Positions 1-4,310 of a DNA stretch of 5,456 nt are shown piece by piece. The notes under the pieces are model-generated. The model searched no databases. It saw nothing but the letters and a program-made list of their open reading frames with translations, and had not been told where the DNA came from. Made by a program: the position numbers and the translations under genes. The DNA is from Pseudomonadota bacterium (GTDB lineage: Bacteria; Desulfobacterota; Desulfobacteria; Desulfobacterales; RPRI01), in contig JAHJRK010000575.1 in the NCBI GenBank assembly GCA_018830925.1, positions 1 through 5,456 on the forward strand, in the 5' to 3' direction. Each line of letters begins with the position of its first letter. The first letter of the stretch is position 1.

Positions 1-789
1 GTAGCCGCAGTGATTTTTCATTCCGTCTCCTATGATACCAGCCATAACCTTGAATCCATGATAAAATGGGTAAAGGCCGCAAAAAAGGCAGGCGCTTCAA
101 TTATCTGCTTTCCTGAATTAAATATTACCGGGTACGGAACAGACGGAAAAATATTTGAGGCTGCTGAAGAAATTCCGGGTGAAATAACTGGAATAGTGTC
201 GGACATCTCTTCAAAATATGATATCGTGATACTTGCCGGCATGGCAGAAAAAGATAAGAGTGGCCGGATTTGCGCGAGTCATATCGTTGTAAAACCGGGT
301 GGTTATATCGGTGTTTACAGGAAACTGCACCTTGCTCCTGTTGAAAAAGATCTTTTTACGGCAGGAGATGAAGTTATGCTGTTTGATGCCGGAGGGATAA
401 AATTCGGAATTCAGCTTTGCTACGATGCGCATTTTCCAGAGCTTTCAACACGCATGGCTCTAATGGGGGCTGATGTCATATTCATGCCGCACGCTTCTCC
501 GAGAGGAACACCTGAAGAAAAGCGCAGATCATGGATGCGCCACCTTACGGCAAGAGCTTTCGACAACGGTCTTTTTATCGTTGCATGCAACCAGTGCGGA
601 GAAAATGCCGCCGGTCTGCAATTTCCGGGTACAGGCATGGTGATCGGCCCTTCCGGTGAAGTGATTGAAAAGGATACATGCGGAAAGGAAGTAATGATTG
701 TTGCGGATCTTAAGGCGGAAAACTTGGAAAAGGTGCGCAATCATAGAATGCGTTATTTCCTGCCGAACAGAAGGCCGGAGATGTATTGA
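1..789 (+). CDS. Nitrilase-superfamily carbon-nitrogen hydrolase (5' end missing)
   Basis: Predicted cytoplasmic amidase-type enzyme that hydrolyses a carbon-nitrogen bond through a Glu-Lys-Cys triad. Counting the codon at 10-12 as residue 1, the triad is visible as E36 in FPELNITGYG, K105 in YRKLHL and C137 in QLCYDAHFPE, with E112 at the usual accessory-glutamate place. The C-terminal part has the expected RAFDNGLFIVACNQ strand and the GPSGEVI turn, and the end (RRPEMY) looks natural. The frame is open to the left edge, and codons 1-9 read V-A-A ahead of VIFHSV, the first beta strand of this fold. The GTG at 10 is therefore probably not the start and a few residues lie outside the window. 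The layout is like N-carbamoylputrescine amidase or omega-amidase relatives, but the substrate cannot be assigned. It is followed 122 bp later by an MFS transporter gene on the same strand. The stop codon is the first TGA of a short heptad repeat. Confidence 0.9.
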   Translation, partial: VAAVIFHSVSYDTSHNLESMIKWVKAAKKAGASIICFPELNITGYGTDGKIFEAAEEIPGEITGIVSDISSKYDIVILAGMAEKDKSGRICASHIVVKPGGYIGVYRKLHLAPVEKDLFTAGDEVMLFDAGGIKFGIQLCYDAHFPELSTRMALMGADVIFMPHASPRGTPEEKRRSWMRHLTARAFDNGLFIVACNQCGENAAGLQFPGTGMVIGPSGEVIEKDTCGKEVMIVADLKAENLEKVRNHRMRYFLPNRRPEMY

Positions 790-825
790 GGCGTGAGGCA
801 TGAGGCAAGAGTAGAAAGAACGTAC

Positions 826-852
826 ATCGAACATCGAATATAGAATATCGAA
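826..852. repeat. 27-bp core repeat, copy A
   Basis: Identical base for base to 2091-2117. It begins ATCGAACATCGAATATAG and ends AATATCGAA, and is itself built of 8-10 bp ATCGAA-type words. Both copies have the same orientation and lie on either side of the first MFS gene. Confidence 0.95.
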
Positions 853-897
853 TAAGAAATATCGAAGTACGATATTCGAAGTTCGAATCATGAGACC

Positions 898-902
898 AGG
901 AA
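898..902 (+). promoter_or_regulatory. Ribosome binding site for first MFS gene
   Basis: AGGAA lies 9 bases before the ATG at 912. It falls inside the 3' end of repeat copy A, at the place where copy B carries ATGAA, the start codon of the next gene. This supports 912 over the in-frame ATG at 936. Confidence 0.55.
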
Positions 903-911
903 CTCAATATA

Positions 912-2090
912 ATGAATCGTGATGAAAAAAAGATAATGGGGCTTACAACGGCATCCCACAGCCTGGTGCATTTGTTCGAAGGCGTGCTGCCGCCTCTGAT
1001 ACCTTTATTAATAGTCGAATTCGGAACTGATTATTTTCATCTTGGGATAATAGTATCCGTTTTTTCATATGCTTTCGGGATCGGATCGCTTCCTGCCGGT
1101 TTTCTGGCCGACAGGTTAGGGCCGCGCCGCCTTGTTACCCTTTTCCTGTTAGGTTCCGGTCTGCTTTCAACCCTTGTTTTTTTTATTCCGTCTATATTTG
1201 CATATGGAATCATAATGGGGTTTATCGGGCTTTTCTGCAGCATGTACCATCCGGCTTCAAATACTCTCATAAGCCAGTCTGTCCGGGAAAAAGGAAATGC
1301 ATTCGGAATCCACGGCATAGCAGGGAGCCTTGGTGTTGCATCAGTTCCCATGCTCGCCGCATGGCTTGGCTCAAATATGGGATGGAAAGCGCCTCATGTG
1401 ATTTTCGGCGTGATGGGTATAGCCGCAGGTGTTTTCTCTTTTTCGGTTCCGGCAAAATCTGCTTTTACAGCCGAAGCAACGGACATTAATAACAAATCTG
1501 AAAAAAGAATATCTTATCTCAACCTGATTATCTTCTATTCTTCAGCAGCAGCCCTTGGGCTGACATACAAAGGGATAATGACCTTTCTTCCTGCTTACAT
1601 GGGGGAAAAAATTCATTTTGGTTTTATTACCTTGAGCAAAGTAACTCTTGGCGGAACGGTGGCAACCATAGCGCTTGTTTCAGGCGCACTGGGCCAATAC
1701 ATAGGCGGACGCCTCACAGACCGTTTCAGGCCGGAGAGTATATATTTCTGCGCTATTCTTATCGGCACTTTTTTTGTGTTTATTATGGCAAAGAGTTCGG
1801 GATTTATTTTGATTGCTTCGTCTGTTTTTTACGCGTTTTTTTATTTTTCAACCCAGCCCATGCAAAATTTTCTGCTCTCTAATTATCTTCCGAAACACCG
1901 ACATGGAATAGGTTACGGAATACACTTTTTTGTGACTTTCGGAATAGGGTCTACCGCCGCCGCGGTTTCGGGATATCTTGCGGATAATTACGGCCTTGAA
2001 TCCGTATTTTATGCAATGGGCGCCTGTTTTGTTGTCTCTTCCGTTCTCTCGCTGATTCTTTTGGCAAGGGCCAGGAGGCAGGAGGCATAA
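912..2090 (+). CDS. MFS transporter, Fsr (fosmidomycin-resistance)-like
   Basis: Inner-membrane secondary transporter of the major facilitator superfamily, 392 residues, about the normal length for 12 helices. The loop between helices 2 and 3 carries MFS motif A (GFLADRLGPRR, residues 63-73), and a degenerate second copy (GGRLTDRFR, 265-273) lies at the matching place in the second half. A polar stretch around residues 183-202 is the expected central cytoplasmic loop. SMYHPASNTL (110-119) followed by GIAGSLG resembles the SSVFHP...GGN.G region of E. coli Fsr, which is why I place it near that group; Fsr itself exports fosmidomycin, but the substrate here is unknown. ATG 912 is preceded by AGGAA. 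The last residues RRQEA and the stop are encoded by GAGGCNN heptads of the following repeat, so the tail may have been altered by the repeat. It lies between a hydrolase and a YkgJ-type gene, possibly one operon. Confidence 0.9.
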   Translation: MNRDEKKIMGLTTASHSLVHLFEGVLPPLIPLLIVEFGTDYFHLGIIVSVFSYAFGIGSLPAGFLADRLGPRRLVTLFLLGSGLLSTLVFFIPSIFAYGIIMGFIGLFCSMYHPASNTLISQSVREKGNAFGIHGIAGSLGVASVPMLAAWLGSNMGWKAPHVIFGVMGIAAGVFSFSVPAKSAFTAEATDINNKSEKRISYLNLIIFYSSAAALGLTYKGIMTFLPAYMGEKIHFGFITLSKVTLGGTVATIALVSGALGQYIGGRLTDRFRPESIYFCAILIGTFFVFIMAKSSGFILIASSVFYAFFYFSTQPMQNFLLSNYLPKHRHGIGYGIHFFVTFGIGSTAAAVSGYLADNYGLESVFYAMGACFVVSSVLSLILLARARRQEA

Positions 2091-2222
2091 ATCGAACATC
2101 GAATATAGAATATCGAAAATCGAAAGAATCACACAAGAACACGAAGACCCGAAGAATATAGATCGAATATCGAAGTGCGAAGTACGATGTACTAAATACG
2201 AACCAAGAAACCATGAACTTAA
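2072..2222. repeat. Composite degenerate repeat, copy B (MFS-YkgJ spacer)
   Basis: It has the same order of blocks as copy A: heptads (CAGGAGG twice at 2072-2085, the GAGGCNN pattern in another phase), the identical 27-bp core at 2091-2117, and a 24-bp end at 2199-2222. Between core and end is an extra block of a different word type (CACACAAGAACACGAAGACC, 2130-2149) that copy A lacks, then more TCGAA and CGAAGTACGAT words. A small dyad AGTAC-GAT-GTACT sits at 2181-2193. The left end runs into the MFS coding sequence and the right end into the first codons of the YkgJ gene. Confidence 0.85.
2091..2117. repeat. 27-bp core repeat, copy B
   Basis: Perfect direct repeat of 826-852, starting directly after the MFS stop codon. 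In copy A the same core lies 36 bases beyond the stop, so the two spacers are not simple whole-length duplicates. Confidence 0.95.
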
Positions 2223-2830
2223 CAGAATGCAAAAGATGCGGGGCCTGCTGCAAAAAGGGAGGCCCGTCTTTTCATATTGAGGACAGGGCGCTTATAGAAG
2301 ACGGGTTCATCTCGGCAAAATATCTCTATACGATAAGAGAAGGAGAGCCTGTCCGGGACAACATAAGTGAAAGGATTGTTTTTGCGCCTTCGGATATAAT
2401 AAAAATCAAGGGGCAGAAAAACAGCTGGACCTGTTTTTTTTACGATGAAACTGAAAAAAGATGCGCTGTTTATGAATACCGTCCGCTTGAATGCAAACTT
2501 CTTAAATGCCTGGATACGGGAGATATAGAACGGATTTTCGGTAAGAATCTGCTTACAAGAAAAGATATTATCAGTACAGTCGAAGGGCTGTGGGCTCTTG
2601 TTATTGAGCATGATCAAAGATGTTCATACAAAAAAATAAGAAAACTGATTGAAGTATCCGAAAAGGCAAAAAAGGGGGATTTGTCCGGAAATGTCACTGA
2701 ACTCATTGAATACGATAAGATCATACGGGAACTTGTTGTAAAAAAAGGAGAGCTTGATCCTGAACTGCTTGATTTTCTTTTTGGAAGACCTCTGTCAGTG
2801 ACCATGAACCACTTTGCAGAGACTTTTTAA
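2213..2830 (+). CDS. YkgJ-type CxxCxxCC cysteine-cluster protein
   Basis: Probable soluble metal-binding protein of 205 residues in the YkgJ (zinc- or iron-chelating) family. The N-terminal signature is C6-x2-C9-x2-C12-C13 in CKRCGACCKKGGPSFH. It is followed by C74 (WTCFFYDE), C84 (RCAVYEYRPLEC) and C94/C99, the usual order for the family: cysteine cluster, C-F/L-Y/D, then a C-x-Y-x3-RP-x2-C box. The remaining 100 residues are charged and helical with no motif I can name; there is no signal peptide or membrane segment. The biochemical role of the family is poorly defined; binding of an Fe-S cluster or zinc is inferred from the cysteines. ATG 2213 is the only ATG start between an in-frame TAG at 2159 and the cluster. 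No good Shine-Dalgarno precedes it (only AAGAAA), and the start codon lies within repeat copy B. It is co-oriented with the MFS gene and converges on the HD-GYP gene. Confidence 0.88.
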   Translation: MNLTECKRCGACCKKGGPSFHIEDRALIEDGFISAKYLYTIREGEPVRDNISERIVFAPSDIIKIKGQKNSWTCFFYDETEKRCAVYEYRPLECKLLKCLDTGDIERIFGKNLLTRKDIISTVEGLWALVIEHDQRCSYKKIRKLIEVSEKAKKGDLSGNVTELIEYDKIIRELVVKKGELDPELLDFLFGRPLSVTMNHFAETF

Positions 2831-2852
2831 ATTCTCCTTATTTGAATTTAAA
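2826..2852. terminator. Inverted repeat between convergent stops, possible weak terminator
   Basis: TTTAAATTC (2826-2834) and GAATTTAAA (2844-2852) form a perfect 9-bp dyad with a 9-base loop. It covers both stop codons of the converging YkgJ and HD-GYP genes. The position suits a shared transcription end, but the stem is almost all A-T and a strong T-tract follows on neither strand, so terminator function is only tentative. Confidence 0.35.
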
Positions 2853-3500
2853 TCGCTTTTCCTCAAAAAGCCTGAGGCAGGCGTCAGCCGCTTTTTCATC
2901 ATATAGAATTCCTCTGTTTTTTGAGATCTGCTCAAGGGCTGCTTCAACTCCAAGCGACTGCCTGTAAGGCCTGGTGGATGATATTGTTTCCACTACATCA
3001 GCTATTGCTATTATTTTTGCCTCTATTCTTATATCCGGACCTTTCAGTCTTCTGGGATATCCTGATCCGTTAATTCTTTCATGGTGCTGAAGAACAATAT
3101 CTGCAACCGGCCATGGAAATTCGACATCTTTTAACAGAGCATAACCGATTTCAGGATGAGTTTTTACCAACTGGAATTCGAGATCGCTTAATTTTGAAGG
3201 CTTGCCTAAGATCTCACCCGGCACCCTTATCTTGCCGAGATCGTGAGTTAAACCTGCCATGCGTATTCCATCAACAACGTTTTCCGGCAAACCCATTTCC
3301 TGCGCTATCGCCCTTGAGAGATCGGAAACGCGTCTTTGATGGCCTGCCGTATAAGGATCTTTTGCCTCGGAGGTGATGGTAAGAGTTTTGATGGTTCTCT
3401 CAAGTGCAAGCCGTAACTTTGCTACGGTTTTTTCAAGCGCGGTTATTTTATCTTCTAATTCCATATAATCCTTTGTTGATAATAAGTTTGATGAATTCAT
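2838..3500 (-). CDS. Stand-alone HD-GYP domain protein, probable c-di-GMP phosphodiesterase
   Basis: Predicted cytoplasmic HD-GYP protein that would hydrolyse cyclic di-GMP. Its 220 residues consist of a short coiled coil (about 13-42, LEDKITALEKTVAKLRLALE) followed by one HD-GYP domain (about 45-215). Expected metal-site residues are present: H54 in DPYTAGHQRRV, H86-D87 in THDLGKI, H115 in KTHPEIGY, H139-H140 in QHHERINGSGYP, and D168 in AIADVVE. The signature reads HHExxNGxGYP, with Asn for the more common Asp, a variant I believe occurs in active relatives. There is no receiver, PAS or membrane segment, so any sensory input must come from a partner or from the coiled coil. The start is uncertain: the ATG at 3500 has no clear ribosome site, whereas the ATG at 3464 (208 residues) follows AAAGGA closely. 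The coiled coil is retained either way. Confidence 0.9.
   Translation of the reverse strand: MNSSNLLSTKDYMELEDKITALEKTVAKLRLALERTIKTLTITSEAKDPYTAGHQRRVSDLSRAIAQEMGLPENVVDGIRMAGLTHDLGKIRVPGEILGKPSKLSDLEFQLVKTHPEIGYALLKDVEFPWPVADIVLQHHERINGSGYPRRLKGPDIRIEAKIIAIADVVETISSTRPYRQSLGVEAALEQISKNRGILYDEKAADACLRLFEEKRFKFK
3469..3474 (-). promoter_or_regulatory. Ribosome binding site favouring an internal HD-GYP start
   Basis: Read on the minus strand this is AAAGGA, 4 bases before the in-frame ATG at 3464-3462. The upstream ATG at 3500 is preceded by TTTAGCTTTTT, with no purine-rich site. The shorter 208-residue protein is therefore a real alternative. Confidence 0.45.
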
Positions 3501-3613
3501 AAAAAGCTAAATTGCAATAGCAAGCGCAAATTTCCACGGCTTGCGGCGGGGAGCTTCAATTCGAATCGATACTTATCCAAGTATTTATGTTAAAATAACA
3601 CAACCATAAAATA

Positions 3614-3645
3614 TTGCAAGTTAATCAGGTATCTTGATATATAAT
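3614..3645 (+). promoter_or_regulatory. Candidate promoter for GNAT gene
   Basis: TTGCAA (3614-3619) resembles a -35 box, and TATATA (3638-3643, 18-base spacing) or TATAAT (3640-3645, 20-base spacing) a -10 box. The -10 candidates fall in the centre of the dyad at 3631-3653. A start from here would leave a leader of about 150 bases before the GNAT ATG. Judged by eye only. Confidence 0.3.
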
Positions 3646-3653
3646 ATCAGGAT
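3631..3653. promoter_or_regulatory. Near-perfect 23-bp dyad, possible operator
   Basis: ATCTTGATAT and ATATCAGGAT are inverted repeats matching at 9 of 10 positions around a central ATA. The dyad covers the candidate -10 box, as a repressor operator would. In RNA the one mismatch is a G-U pair, so a hairpin is the other reading. Confidence 0.35.
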
Positions 3654-3680
3654 CATCTTCTAAATTGGTTTGTGATCCTG
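3648..3680. repeat. 8-bp inverted repeat CAGGATCA/TGATCCTG
   Basis: CAGGATCA (3648-3655) and TGATCCTG (3673-3680) are perfect inverted repeats 17 bases apart. The left arm shares 3648-3653 with the right arm of the preceding dyad, so in RNA the two hairpins could not form together. Confidence 0.5.
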
Positions 3681-3682
3681 TG

Positions 3683-3716
3683 AGGATTCAAGGGTTCCAG
3701 TGTCCCAGGATTCAAG
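3683..3716. repeat. Direct repeat AGGATTCAAG
   Basis: AGGATTCAAG occurs at 3683-3692 and again at 3707-3716, 24 bases apart start to start, with a related AAGGGTTCCAG between. It looks like another short-word degenerate repeat, different from the TCGAA-type repeats at 787-907 and 2072-2222. Confidence 0.55.
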
Positions 3717-3748
3717 TGACCGGAAAACTGAGCGAATTTCTGGACCCC

Positions 3749-3772
3749 TTTCTCCCGACTAATTGGGAGAAA
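3749..3772. repeat. 8-bp inverted repeat in GNAT leader
   Basis: TTTCTCCC (3749-3756) and GGGAGAAA (3765-3772) are perfect inverted repeats around the 8-base loop GACTAATT. On the plus strand an A-run, not a T-run, follows, and on the minus strand the T-run precedes the stem, so it is not a standard intrinsic terminator in either direction. It ends 19 bases before the GNAT ribosome site. Confidence 0.55.
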
Positions 3773-3791
3773 AAACTTATGTCATTAAAAC

Positions 3792-3797
3792 GGAGGA
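3792..3797 (+). promoter_or_regulatory. Strong ribosome binding site for GNAT gene
   Basis: GGAGGA lies 6 bases before ATG 3804. An in-frame TAA at 3786-3788 excludes any longer protein, so this start is well supported over the ATG at 3813. Confidence 0.85.
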
Positions 3798-3803
3798 ACA
3801 GCC

Positions 3804-4310
3804 ATGCATAATATGAAAATCCTGTCCGGATACATCCCCGGAGCGATAGGCCGGGTTGCAGAGCTCCATGGAACTTATTACAGCCGATACTGGGACTTCG
3901 GCCTTTTTTTTGAGGCCAAGGTGGCTACCGAACTTTCCGAATTCTTAAGCCGTTTTGATACGACCCGCGACGGATTCTGGGTGGCCGAAGATGATGGAAA
4001 GATTGCGGGGTCGGTCTCCATTGACGGAATCGAAGGGAAAACAAAAGGCGCCCGCCTTCGCTGGTTTATAGTTGATCCGGAGGTACAAAAGCGCGGAACA
4101 GGAAGAATGTTAATGCGTGAAGCCGTTTTATTCTGCAAAAACGCAAACCACAGCAAAATATATCTTACAACTTTTGCCGGGCTTGATCCAGCCCGGCACC
4201 TTTATGAAGCCTTCGGATTCGTTTTATGCGAAGAGTGGGAAGATGCCCACTGGGGAAAGCCTGTTATGGCGCAATATTTTGAGCTTGATTTGACTCCTTC
4301 TCTTCTTTAG
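3804..4310 (+). CDS. GNAT-family N-acetyltransferase
   Basis: Cytoplasmic acetyl-CoA-dependent acetyltransferase of 168 residues, a full-length single GNAT domain. The acetyl-CoA pyrophosphate-binding loop is Q95-K-R-G-T-G100 after the strand RWFIVDP (86-92), followed by helix RMLMREAV. A second conserved block, ARHLYEAFGFVL (130-141), is the usual C-terminal GNAT motif. The N-terminal part GYIPGAIGRVAELHGTYYSR (9-28) is typical of the acetyltransferase half of MarR-GNAT fusion proteins, but no MarR domain is present here. The acceptor substrate is unknown. The domain ends naturally near FELDL (about 163); the last residues TPSLL are read from DNA that also encodes the tail of the opposing MFS gene. 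The 3' ends overlap by 47 bp. Start well supported by GGAGGA. Confidence 0.9.
   Translation: MHNMKILSGYIPGAIGRVAELHGTYYSRYWDFGLFFEAKVATELSEFLSRFDTTRDGFWVAEDDGKIAGSVSIDGIEGKTKGARLRWFIVDPEVQKRGTGRMLMREAVLFCKNANHSKIYLTTFAGLDPARHLYEAFGFVLCEEWEDAHWGKPVMAQYFELDLTPSLL
4264..4310. other. 47-bp tail-to-tail overlap of GNAT and MFS genes
   Basis: The MFS stop (4266-4264, minus) lies inside the GNAT gene and the GNAT stop (4308-4310, plus) inside the MFS gene. In both proteins the shared DNA encodes the very end, after the recognisable domain. I see no terminator hairpin here, so transcripts from the two strands may be complementary at their 3' ends. Confidence 0.9.

Larger units (their letters stand above)
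787..907. repeat. Composite degenerate repeat, copy A (nitrilase-MFS spacer)
   Basis: The whole spacer is made of short repeated words in three blocks. First come GAGGCNN heptads (GAGGCGT, GAGGCAT, GAGGCAA) starting within the nitrilase stop codon. Then comes a TCGAA/ATATCGAA-rich block whose 27-bp core at 826-852 is identical to 2091-2117. Last is a 24-bp end at 884-907 matching 2199-2222 at 19 of 24 positions. Local dyads are present: a 7-bp stem at 858-864 with 870-876, and ATTCGAA-G-TTCGAAT at 874-888. No open frame of its own is credible. I recall TCGAATATCGAA-type intergenic repeats in deltaproteobacterial genomes, but that was not checked here. Confidence 0.85.
3501..3803. other. Non-coding region between divergent HD-GYP and GNAT genes
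   Basis: No credible gene lies in these 303 bases. From left to right: a GC-richer stretch with a 6-bp dyad GCAAGC/GCTTGC (3520-3544) in the presumed HD-GYP leader; an AT-rich zone (about 3570-3650) with candidate promoter boxes for both directions; two overlapping dyads (3631-3680); a 10-bp direct repeat (3683-3716); an 8-bp inverted repeat (3749-3772); and the GNAT ribosome site. TTGCAA at 3614-3619 is its own complement. On the minus strand it could act as a -35 box with TATTTT at 3597-3592 after 16 bases, a weak match. Confidence 0.6.

Noticed and set aside
10..12. GTG as the start codon of the nitrilase gene
   Set aside because: The frame is open to position 1 and the residues before it (V-A-A) belong to the first beta strand of the fold; the gene most likely begins outside the window.
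529..907. Minus-strand reading frames through the first repeat spacer (FDILYSMFDV-like peptides)
   Set aside because: They are reverse readings of the TCGAA repeat joined to antisense of the nitrilase gene; similar frames arise at the second repeat. No ribosome site or protein-like composition.
787..907. CRISPR array
   Set aside because: Repeat words are short, degenerate and adjacent, without regular unique spacers of 25-40 bases, and no cas gene is present.
790..2212. Equal 122-bp length of the two repeat spacers as proof of a whole-spacer duplication
   Set aside because: The shared 27-bp core sits 36 bases after the stop in one and directly after the stop in the other, and copy B holds an extra block, so equal length is probably chance.
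3749..3780. Intrinsic terminator
   Set aside because: The stem is followed by A on the plus strand, and on the minus strand the T-run comes before the stem.
3501..3803. Cyclic-di-GMP riboswitch controlling the HD-GYP gene
   Set aside because: I could not see the conserved purine-rich core or tetraloop-receptor pattern on either strand.
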